Part shown: positions 9,171 to 15,437 of the stretch, piece by piece
Position numbering within the stretch: position 1 is the first letter of the stretch
Layout: each line of letters begins with the position of its first letter
Source: Hahella sp. HNIBRBA332
GTDB taxonomy: Bacteria; Pseudomonadota; Gammaproteobacteria; Pseudomonadales; Oleiphilaceae
Assembly: GCF_030719035.1 (NCBI RefSeq)
Contig: NZ_CP132203.1
Location: 4,358,501 to 4,422,500 of the forward strand
Length of the DNA: 64,000 nucleotides
Reading direction: 5' to 3'
Position numbers and translations under genes: made by a program
The notes under the pieces: generated by a model
Databases searched by the model: none
Told to the model about the DNA's origin: nothing
What the model saw: the letters and a program-made list of their open reading frames with translations, nothing else

Positions 9171-9526
9171 TAGCGTTAAGCTTTATCGCCTTTCTTTCGG
9201 GGTGCTCATCAAGCTGTGGAAATAGAATAATAGATGAAGTGAGCTCCCCTAATGGGATGAATATTGCTACGATTTTTGAGCGTAACTGTGGCGCAACAAC
9301 AAGCTATGTTCAGGCAATTATCATACGAGATAGGAATTCAAATTTTAATGGCAATAATGTGGACGACTTCATATTTACTATGAAAGGTCAAGAAGAAGTT
9401 AAAGTAAAATGGCTTGGCGACAATAGGCTTGTCGTCATACGGCCTGAGAAAACAAAAGATATTTATATAAAGCTCAGCGATTGGGAAGACTTTAAAATTG
9501 ACTACACCACCCCCAATTATAAATAG
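9149..9526 (+). CDS. Putative immunity lipoprotein for the toxin-44 tip
   Basis: The 125-aa protein starts at TTG 9149 (GTG 9155 is possible) inside the 3' end of the tip gene, a 22-nt overlap typical of toxin-immunity pairs. A lipoprotein signal with lipobox LSGC puts the acylated Cys at residue 19. The mature part has RNCGATTSYVQAIIIRD and a beta-rich ending, like a small DUF5412-type family I have seen annotated near such toxins. A periplasmic lipoprotein fits immunity against a toxin that enters or is made in the periplasm. Immunity is inferred from position and localisation only. Confidence 0.65.
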   Translation: MRVLFKLIALSFIAFLSGCSSSCGNRIIDEVSSPNGMNIATIFERNCGATTSYVQAIIIRDRNSNFNGNNVDDFIFTMKGQEEVKVKWLGDNRLVVIRPEKTKDIYIKLSDWEDFKIDYTTPNYK

Positions 9527-9638
9527 TGTACTTATGGATAATTAAAGCCCCCTGAGTAGGAGTATAAGGAGGGGTACAGCTTACACTACCACTATAATAG
9601 CCTCGGCAGGCTACTCCTGCTTAGGCTATATCCCATCA

Positions 9639-10448
9639 ATCAATAGGGTCAGAGTCATTGATCCTTACATGCGTAAGAGTTAATCTACCAACCTCAATTT
9701 CAGAAACTGATTATTCTGATGGCTCGTTTACCTCGCCTTTATCTCCCAGGCTGTGCTCATCACATCATTCAGCGGGGCAACAATCGTGAGCCCTGCTTTT
9801 ACGATGAGGCGGACTACAAGGCTTATCTCTCTTTTCTAAAGGATGCGGCAGACAAATATCAGGTTGACATCCATGCTTTTGTCTTGATGACCAACCATGT
9901 TCATATGCTTGCCACCCCTGTAAACGACCAGGGAATAGGTCGAATGATGCAGGCGCAAGGACGCAAGTATGTTCAGTACTTTAACTACACCCATAGCCGC
10001 ACCGGCACTCTGTGGGAAGGGCGTTACAAGTCCACCTTAGTTGATTCTGAGACATACCTGTTAACAGTTTATCGCTATATTGAGCTAAACCCTGTCAGAG
10101 CGGAGATGGTGGAGCATGCTTCTGAATATCCATGGTCAAGCTATCGGCACAATGCCCTTGGGAGAATGATTCAGTTGATCAGGCCGCATTCGATTTACCA
10201 GCAACTGGGTAAAACGGCGGAAAAGCGCCAGAAGCATTACCGACTATTATTTCGTGGTCGGATGCCAGAACAAAATTTATCTGCGATCCGGGAAGCGACT
10301 AACAAGGCTTGGGTGTTGAGTAATGATCGTTTTAAGGCTGAGATAGAAGCCAAAACTGGAAGACGGGCAAGGCCATTGGGACGAGGAGGAGATAGGAAGT
10401 CTGAGAAATTTCACGTGATGAAAGATCAATGACTCTGACCCTATTGAT
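9639..10448 (+). mobile_element. RAYT-type (Y1 transposase) element with perfect 25-bp inverted ends
   Basis: The left end at 9639-9663 and the right end at 10424-10448 are exact reverse complements over 25 bases; their core reads AATAGGGTCAGAGTCATTGA. The single gene inside is an IS200-like tyrosine transposase whose stop codon lies within the right repeat. Between the left repeat and the gene is about 55 bp of leader that also occurs, diverged, in the second copy at 11151. Such ends around a REP-associated tyrosine transposase fit a self-mobile or recently mobile REPtron-like unit. Confidence 0.8.
9719..10432 (+). CDS. REP-associated tyrosine transposase (RAYT, Y1 HUH family)
   Basis: The 237-aa protein has the full Y1 signature. 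FVLMTNHVHMLATP at about 59-72 contains the HUH metal motif (HVH). GRYKSTLVDSETYLLTVYRYIELNPVRAEMV carries the catalytic Tyr region and the ELNPVRA sequence typical of RAYTs, followed by YPWSSYRHNALG. HUH enzymes cut and rejoin single-stranded DNA hairpins. All key residues are present, so it is probably active. A degenerate homologue lies at 11230. Confidence 0.92.
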   Translation: MARLPRLYLPGCAHHIIQRGNNREPCFYDEADYKAYLSFLKDAADKYQVDIHAFVLMTNHVHMLATPVNDQGIGRMMQAQGRKYVQYFNYTHSRTGTLWEGRYKSTLVDSETYLLTVYRYIELNPVRAEMVEHASEYPWSSYRHNALGRMIQLIRPHSIYQQLGKTAEKRQKHYRLLFRGRMPEQNLSAIREATNKAWVLSNDRFKAEIEAKTGRRARPLGRGGDRKSEKFHVMKDQ

Positions 10449-10607
10449 ACGACTTCCGTGAATAACGATGCGAAATATCCTAATTTTGTGCATGAGTTAG
10501 GACAATTAATTAAGGGTGGCCTTCAATCTCAAGAACAACTTAACAATTGGAGCAAAGCTAAAAAACTAAAGGAACAAGCAAACTCACATGCAGAAGGAAA
10601 GTTTTAG
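10449..10607 (+). pseudogene. Displaced C-terminal tail of a polymorphic toxin (fragment)
   Basis: Directly after the RAYT right repeat an open frame of 52 codons ends in TAG at 10607. It reads through ...FVHELGQLIKGGLQSQEQ, then LNNWSKAKKLKEQANSHAEG. It has no start of its own and its stop overlaps the start of the next gene by 20 nt, the same toxin/immunity overlap seen at 9149-9170. I read it as the tail of an Rhs-type toxin tip whose 5' part was lost, with the RAYT element now at the breakpoint. The toxin family is not identified. Confidence 0.5.
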
Positions 10608-10965
10608 TTCAAAAAAGCTAATTAGGAAAGTCGCGGTTAACTTATTAGCCATAACATCCTTATTGGCTGCATCGACCTTCTTGGTCATTGATGAGATATT
10701 GATTTTCATCTTTGGTGATACAACACTATATTCGAGAAACTATTCGGATCAAGCATTTACCAACTTGGAGATTGGCAGCTCACAGGAAAACGCCATCACT
10801 TTTCTTGGACCACCATTGGAATCTTATTTAGTCGATGATGATAGTACTGAGATTGAAATATGGGTTTACTCAAAAAGCAACTCAGATTCTCATTTCAGAA
10901 AAAAATTAATACACTTCAAGAGTGGTATTATGGTAAAAAAAATCGATGAGGTAGTCATAGACTAA
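10588..10965 (+). CDS. Membrane-anchored small protein, putative orphan immunity protein
   Basis: The 125-aa protein has a basic start (SSKKLIRK), one hydrophobic segment at about 14-41 and a soluble C-terminal domain. The pattern NLEIGSSQENAITFLGPP ... EIWVYS ... LIHFKSG is loosely like the SmpA/BamE fold, where a helix pair precedes a beta sheet. It overlaps the toxin-tail fragment and is followed by a terminator, so it looks like the immunity half of a displaced tip module. The function is inferred from context only. Confidence 0.55.
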   Translation: MQKESFSSKKLIRKVAVNLLAITSLLAASTFLVIDEILIFIFGDTTLYSRNYSDQAFTNLEIGSSQENAITFLGPPLESYLVDDDSTEIEIWVYSKSNSDSHFRKKLIHFKSGIMVKKIDEVVID

Positions 10966-11049
10966 CGGCGCAGATAGTCATTGGGCTGCAGCATAATCTG
11001 CCAACATCATAATGATTGAATTCTGATAAGTAACGATTATTTCAGTTAT

Positions 11050-11082
11050 TGCGCCTCAAACAGTTCATCGAGGCGCATTTTT
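11050..11082 (+). terminator. Intrinsic terminator
   Basis: An 8-bp stem TGCGCCTC/GAGGCGCA (11050-11057 with 11070-11077) is followed by TTTTT. It lies 85 nt after the stop of the 10588 gene and closes that unit. Confidence 0.75.
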
Positions 11083-11229
11083 CCATAAATAAATGTCACA
11101 TCATAAGCACTTGCATTGTAAGGGGGCTCAATGATGTATGTTGGGAACAGTCGATAGGGTCAGGGTCATTGATGCCTGCATGCTTGAGAGTTAACCTGCC
11201 AGCCTTTCTTTCAGAAACGGATTATTCTG

Positions 11230-11568
11230 ATGGCTCGTTTACCTCGCCTTTATCACCCAGGCCGTGCTCACCACATCTTCCAGCGGGGCAACAATCGTGA
11301 ATTCAGCTTTTACGATGAGGCGAATTACAAGCCTTATCTCTCTTTTCTGAAGGATGTAGCAGACAAATATCAGGTCGACATCCATGCTTTTGTCTTGATG
11401 ACCAACTATGTTCGCATGTTTGCCCCCCTCTGCAGACGGCCGGGAAAGGGAAGCGGATACCAACTTAGTTATCTCGACCATCTAATATTTGGCAACAGTT
11501 CAGGGCCTTTTGAGTTGAAAAAGACAGACCAGAACGGGCAGTATTGTCCACTCAGATTTTACACATAA
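11230..11568 (+). pseudogene. Truncated RAYT transposase fused to unrelated sequence
   Basis: The first ~75 codons match the transposase at 9719 closely (MARLPRLYHPGRAHHIFQRG). The HUH motif is destroyed, with TNHVHML replaced by TNYVRMF. After about 11455 the homology ends and the frame continues into unrelated codons (HLIFGNSSGPFELKKTDQNG) up to a stop at 11568. That added part sits 16 nt before the next gene and, by analogy with 10449-10607, may be the tail of another toxin tip. Confidence 0.65.
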
Positions 11569-11583
11569 TGATTTAGATAAAAT

Positions 11584-11892
11584 ATGGATATAGAAAGTGT
11601 GGTTTGGTTATCTGTACCAATTATTGTATTTTCTGTGTGCAGTTTTTTTATGCCCCGGTTAATTAACAAGCAACGATTCGGCTTTGTTTTTATTGGAGTA
11701 ATTATTGGCTTTTCCGGATTATTAATAGGACCTCGCTGTCTAAGCATGAAATTAGAAGAGAAAATATATGGAGCGTTAATTTATTCTATTTGCCTCTCCC
11801 TAATAATTATATTTTTTTATCTTGCCTCTTCATTTTCAGGAAAAAATAAGGATAGAAAGTCTGTGAAGTTTCGTGTAATGAAGAATTTATGA
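11584..11892 (+). CDS. Small membrane protein, passenger of the decayed RAYT element
   Basis: The 102-aa protein has three hydrophobic stretches (about 5-24, 31-51 and 64-84), so it is probably an inner-membrane protein. Its last residues, DRKSVKFRVMKNL, are homologous to the C-terminus of the intact RAYT transposase (DRKSEKFHVMKDQ). The gene therefore runs into the element's right end and uses its stop. An immunity role is possible from its place after a toxin-tail-like frame, but nothing in the sequence proves it. Low G+C. Confidence 0.55.
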   Translation: MDIESVVWLSVPIIVFSVCSFFMPRLINKQRFGFVFIGVIIGFSGLLIGPRCLSMKLEEKIYGALIYSICLSLIIIFFYLASSFSGKNKDRKSVKFRVMKNL

Positions 11893-11944
11893 CTCTTATC
11901 CTATTGACACAAGCATTCTGAAACGTATATATCTATACTCTTTA

Positions 11945-12376
11945 ATGAAAAAATACAAACCATTACTTATCGTCGTCCCAATAATACTTGCCGCCCTCCA
12001 TTATAGCTATGAATGGAGGAGGCAAACGTCCTTACTATCAGAGTTAAAAAGCTCCATCTTATCCTCCGATGAGCTCTGGTTATGCAACTTGGATGGTTAT
12101 GAAATTACAGGTGAATGTTTCAAAGCTGACAAGGAAAAACTGGCGCAAGCACTACCTCAAGAAATACCAAATTTCTCACCAGGAAAGGCGGGAGCCATTC
12201 ATAAATATGCATTAAAGTTTTTCGGAGAACATAAAGCAAAGTGCTTCCTATTAATAGAATATAAAGATAGAGCTGATTCGATCTGGATATCAAAGATAGA
12301 TACAGATCCAAGCTGCAATAGTATTTTAAGACAATATGGCGCAAAGATACCGACCATCAAAAACTGGTTTAATTAA
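11945..12376 (+). CDS. Hypothetical membrane-anchored protein (orphan immunity candidate)
   Basis: The 143-aa protein has an N-terminal hydrophobic anchor (residues 6-20, PLLIVVPIILAAL), then a soluble domain with Cys residues (LWLCNLDGYEITGECF, KAKCFLLIEYKDRAD, DPSCNSILRQYG). I do not recognise the family. It lies 36 bp downstream of the decayed RAYT end and is the last gene of the Rhs-linked low-G+C block, closed by the terminator at 12468. Size, anchor and position resemble the other putative immunity genes here. Confidence 0.5.
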   Translation: MKKYKPLLIVVPIILAALHYSYEWRRQTSLLSELKSSILSSDELWLCNLDGYEITGECFKADKEKLAQALPQEIPNFSPGKAGAIHKYALKFFGEHKAKCFLLIEYKDRADSIWISKIDTDPSCNSILRQYGAKIPTIKNWFN

Positions 12377-12467
12377 ATACCTACAGCGTTAGTAGTACCT
12401 TTTAGCTATCAAAGAGGCTGTCTATTCGAGAACTAAGCTAGTAGCTTTAATAGGTTATTAAACTATA

Positions 12468-12496
12468 TGGCCCCGCAATTGTCGGGGCCATTTTTT
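12468..12496 (+). terminator. Intrinsic terminator ending the Rhs-linked block
   Basis: The stem TGGCCCCG/CGGGGCCA (12468-12475 with 12483-12490) has a 7-nt loop and is followed by six T. It is strong and symmetric enough to act also on the minus-strand gene at 12564. Confidence 0.85.
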
Positions 12497-12563
12497 ACAA
12501 GCTGCTAAAAACGTTAGAAGGAGTGAGCGGGAGCTATTTTCGACAAAAGACGCGCAGCCTTCC

Positions 12564-12890
12564 TCAAACAACCCCACTCTCCCCCTCAAAGCTCATCTCC
12601 ACGAAGTTGCGTACGGTGACGCCTTCTGGGAGTTCCGGCACTCTAAGGGTGTCCAGGTCCCAGACTTTTTCTCCGTCGATGGTGACTTTCAGGCTGCTGC
12701 CGCACCAGGCGTAGATAGTGTAGGTATCGTCTTGGATCCGCACTTCGAATTGACCTGCCGTTTCGCTGTCGGCGGTGAATAAGGCGGTTTTTCCCGGTGG
12801 GACTTCCACTTCAAGAGCCCAGGGCTCTATCCATATGGTCATTGATTTGCCTGTGGGATTCAGGATTCGCTTTTCGTCTGTGTATTTCAT
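12564..12890 (-). CDS. Hypothetical protein, beta-rich
   Basis: The 108-aa protein has no signal peptide or membrane segment. It is rich in alternating hydrophobic/polar strands (SMTIWIEPWALEVEVPPGKT, YTIYAWCGSSLKVTIDGEKV) and acidic. I do not recognise the family. It is monocistronic, convergent with the Rhs block, and has core-like G+C and codon use, so it is probably a resident gene. Confidence 0.6.
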   Translation of the reverse strand: MKYTDEKRILNPTGKSMTIWIEPWALEVEVPPGKTALFTADSETAGQFEVRIQDDTYTIYAWCGSSLKVTIDGEKVWDLDTLRVPELPEGVTVRNFVEMSFEGESGVV

Positions 12891-13204
12891 CGGGCGCTGT
12901 CAGGATTTCGTCTGAAAACGAGCCGCAATAATACATCATTTTTCGTATTTTGGGACATTCACTACATTACAGACGATTTTTTCTCTTTGATTCAATGGGT
13001 TGAAGTCAAATAAAACTGTATTCCCAGGCCTCTTTGCTTCTGCCGCAATGTTCTAACCGGCCACTCTTTAGGCGCTAAAAAATCTAAGAGCAAGCTTTTG
13101 AAAAGTGGACGTTTTTTCAACGCCAGTCAACACCAGAGAAAAACCGGTTACCCCTGGTGTTATACTGATCAGGCTTCCCTAACGGGGGAGCAAGGGGGTG
13201 TCAC
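12891..13204. other. Intergenic region upstream of the AhpD-like gene
   Basis: This 314-bp gap has divergent genes at both ends. It contains an inverted repeat ACACCAG...CTGGTGT at about 13125-13161 and a purine-rich ribosome site just before the ATG at 13205. No small gene is visible. Confidence 0.35.
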
Positions 13205-13603
13205 ATGACAATTCAAGAAACCTATCGAGAAATCGAGCAAACCTTAGGACTGGTTCCGGAATGGATCAGGCAAATGCCAGAAAGCGGTGTGAACGGCTTT
13301 TGGACAATGGCCCGGGATTTCTGGCTGTCGGAAACCAAAGTCCCCAATAAATACAAAGAACTGATTGGCCTCGCAGTGTCCGGCGCAACCCGCTGCAAAT
13401 ACTGCGCACTATTCCATACCGAAGCCGCCCGGCTTTTTGGGGCGACTGATGATGAGATCGCCGAAGCCAGCCTGATGGGCGCGCTTTCCATGATGGGCAG
13501 CACCTTTATCAACGCCCAGCAAATTGACTACGACACATTCAAACAGGAAACGCTTGATATTGTCCGCCATGTTAAAAGCCAGCAAACCTCTCAAGCGGCA
13601 TGA
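13205..13603 (+). CDS. Carboxymuconolactone decarboxylase/AhpD-like protein
   Basis: The 132-aa protein has the CMD/AhpD core. ELIGLAVSGATRCKYCALFH at about 56-75 contains CxxC followed by the conserved His three residues on, then an AEASLMGALSMMGST helix. AhpD-like proteins use the CxxC pair in thiol redox or peroxidase reactions, and they act in the cytoplasm. A purine-rich Shine-Dalgarno precedes the ATG. Its 3' end overlaps the next ORF by 35 nt. The substrate is not predictable. Confidence 0.85.
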   Translation: MTIQETYREIEQTLGLVPEWIRQMPESGVNGFWTMARDFWLSETKVPNKYKELIGLAVSGATRCKYCALFHTEAARLFGATDDEIAEASLMGALSMMGSTFINAQQIDYDTFKQETLDIVRHVKSQQTSQAA

Positions 13604-13901
13604 AGCGTTCAAGGACCCTACGTTATTGCGATTGGAGCAGGATAAGTTGATTCAACACACCGACGGAGGTCCCAAGACCTCCGCCCGGTGGCAGGCCGCC
13701 GTGATGAGGGCGACCGGCGAATTGATGCAGAACCCGGAGTACGCGCAGCCAACCAGCCAGGACCTGCGCATCGCCTATGCCAAAGCATTGTTCAGTATTT
13801 ACGACGATACCGTGACGGATTTGGAGCTTACTGAAATGCTCCTGGCTCTGTGGCGTATTGAAATGGATAGCCTCTCCCCTGTTCAGCATTCGCAGGACTA
13901 A
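13569..13901 (+). CDS. Hypothetical protein downstream of AhpD-like gene
   Basis: I chose the ATG at 13569 (110 aa), which overlaps the previous gene by 35 nt; the frame is open further upstream to 13524. The protein is helical and charged (ARWQAAVMRATGELMQNPEY, LRIAYAKALFSIYDDTVTDL), with no membrane segment. I do not recognise it. The overlap suggests coupled translation with the AhpD-like gene. Confidence 0.55.
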   Translation: MLKASKPLKRHEAFKDPTLLRLEQDKLIQHTDGGPKTSARWQAAVMRATGELMQNPEYAQPTSQDLRIAYAKALFSIYDDTVTDLELTEMLLALWRIEMDSLSPVQHSQD

Positions 13902-13917
13902 AGCAAACCGCTGGAAA

Positions 13918-14679
13918 TCAATGTTCCCCCAGCCATTTCTGAGTAATATGCTGCATGCGCCCGTCCCGCTTCATTTCATCCAGAGCATCCTGCCAAGTCT
14001 GAATCACGTTATCCGGAACCTCTTTGGAGAAGGCGATATATTTGGGCTGCTCCTGGATGACATAAACGATTTTCAGCAGTCCGGGGTCGATGCCCTGCAA
14101 CCTTGCCGTAAATACGCCGACCACATCCACCGTCACCCAGAGATCCAGATACCCCCGCACCAAATTACCCGGATTAAACTGCTCGCTCCCCGGGTTACTG
14201 ACCAAATTAGTGAATCCTTGTCGCTGCAGTAACTTTTCAGCGGAGTACCCCTGCACCGTACCGATGCGAGACACAGCGCGGGCGTCGTCCATGTTGTCTA
14301 TCTGAACATTGGCGTCTTTAGCGGCGAAAAACACCAGATTGGCAATCGCCACCGGCCCCACCCACTTATACAACGACTCCCGTTGCTCAGTGCGAGTCAC
14401 CGTAAATAACGCCGCGTTGGACTTGTTGGCCAGGTAATACAGGCCCCGTTTCCAAGGCGTGGATTGAATTGGATAAGCCTCCCCTACCGTTCGCATGATT
14501 TCCTCAACGGTTTCAACCGCCATGCCTTTGGCGACGCCATTTTCCGTGTAGCAGAAGGGAGGATATTCAGAGATGTAGACGTCCAACGCCGCTGTCGCGC
14601 TTCCCGCCGTTTCAGCATAAGTTGGCAGGGCGCGACAAAGCATCAACATGAAGAAACAGCACCAGCGTGAGACCAGCAT
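13918..14679 (-). CDS. Periplasmic solute-binding protein family 3 (amino-acid type)
   Basis: The start is taken at ATG 14679 (GGGAAG upstream); an in-frame TTG lies 15 nt earlier. An N-terminal signal (CFFMLMLCRALPTYA-ETAG) is followed by a SBP_bac_3 fold: LDVYISEYPPFCYTENGVAK, GMAVETVEEIMRTV, TPWKRGLYYLANKSNAALF, then YIAFSKEVPDNVIQTWQDAL. These domains bind small polar solutes. No permease or ATPase gene is adjacent, so it may be one of the stand-alone PA-type proteins common in marine gammaproteobacteria. Convergent with the 13569 gene. Confidence 0.8.
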   Translation of the reverse strand: MLVSRWCCFFMLMLCRALPTYAETAGSATAALDVYISEYPPFCYTENGVAKGMAVETVEEIMRTVGEAYPIQSTPWKRGLYYLANKSNAALFTVTRTEQRESLYKWVGPVAIANLVFFAAKDANVQIDNMDDARAVSRIGTVQGYSAEKLLQRQGFTNLVSNPGSEQFNPGNLVRGYLDLWVTVDVVGVFTARLQGIDPGLLKIVYVIQEQPKYIAFSKEVPDNVIQTWQDALDEMKRDGRMQHITQKWLGEH

Positions 14680-14766
14680 GACTTCCCGCCGCAATATTCA
14701 TGGGGGTGGCTATAAGTCTAGCCCCTGTCATATCACTGTAAAGTCTCCGAGGCCTTCAGAGCCCCT

Positions 14767-15297
14767 TTAGAGCAGGCTCTCCACACGTTGCAAAAACGCT
14801 CTCGCCTCCGGCTCTGGCCCATCCCCCATGTTGGCGTGGGAATCGCCGCGCCACTCACACATGACGGTACGCAATCCGCCTTCCGTACTTACGCCAAGTT
14901 CCAGTGTGAAGTAGCGGAATGGAGGCGTCCCATTTTCTAGTTTCATCTCCGGTCCCGCCGTCAATACAATCGCCACCAGCATCGCTTCAGCGACGGCTTT
15001 GGCTTCCGGCATTTTCATCAGGATTGTCGGGTAGTCCTTCACTCGTAAGGTGGCGAATTCGATGTCACCCGGATCAAAATCCGCTTTGCCTTCCGCGTCG
15101 CAGTTTTCACACACTTTGGACCAGAGGAAATCAATCAGGTGCGTGCGCTCCTCGGTGGGGATCAAGGCGAATAACTGTAACGGATCACTTTCGCAAAACT
15201 TACGCATGGCGATATGGGCGAATGTGTAGTGATGCGGCCTGGGCTCGCTTAACAGTTCGGCTTCATTCTGCCCCTTGTTTTGCTTTTTCCAGAACAT
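14767..15297 (-). CDS. Hypothetical protein, 176 aa
   Basis: A cytosolic protein with a basic start (FWKKQNKG) and a mixed alpha/beta body (HHYTFAHIAMRKFCESDPLQ, DFLWSKVCENCDAEGKADFD, then FRYFTLELGV ... MCEWRGDSHANMGDG). The CENC pair could bind metal but is isolated. I do not recognise the family. It has core-like codon use and lies downstream of norR on the same strand, separated by a tandem repeat block. Confidence 0.6.
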   Translation of the reverse strand: MFWKKQNKGQNEAELLSEPRPHHYTFAHIAMRKFCESDPLQLFALIPTEERTHLIDFLWSKVCENCDAEGKADFDPGDIEFATLRVKDYPTILMKMPEAKAVAEAMLVAIVLTAGPEMKLENGTPPFRYFTLELGVSTEGGLRTVMCEWRGDSHANMGDGPEPEARAFLQRVESLL

Positions 15298-15335
15298 AAA
15301 CGACTACTCCAGTTTTCGATTTTAGGTCTTTGTTC

Positions 15336-15437
15336 GCGCACTATTGTTTGTAGCGCACTATTGTTTGTAGCGCACTATTGTTTGTAGCGCACTATTGTTT
15401 GTAGCGAACTGTTGTTTGTTGCGAACTACGGTTTGTC
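15336..15437 (-). repeat. 17-bp tandem repeat array overlapping the 3' end of norR
   Basis: Six head-to-tail 17-bp units. The first four are identical (GCGCACTATTGTTTGTA on the plus strand); units 5 (15404-15420) and 6 (15421-15437) are diverged. Unit 6 contains the last codons and stop of norR, so the array appears to have grown out of the gene's 3' end into the intergenic space. Confidence 0.9.

Larger units (their letters stand above)
11151..11908 (+). mobile_element. Decayed second RAYT element carrying a passenger gene
   Basis: The left end (TCGATAGGGTCAGGGTCATT at 11151-11170) and the right end (ATGACTCTTATCCTATTGAC at 11889-11908) are diverged versions of the ends of the element at 9639. 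The leader and the first ~230 nt of the transposase gene match the intact copy, and so do the last ~50 nt before the right end. The middle of the transposase gene is missing. In its place is unrelated sequence with a toxin-tail-like frame and a complete small membrane-protein gene (11584-11892). Confidence 0.7.

Noticed and set aside
15336..15437. CRISPR array
   Set aside because: The repeats are directly adjacent without spacers and lie in a gene end; no cas genes are present in the window.
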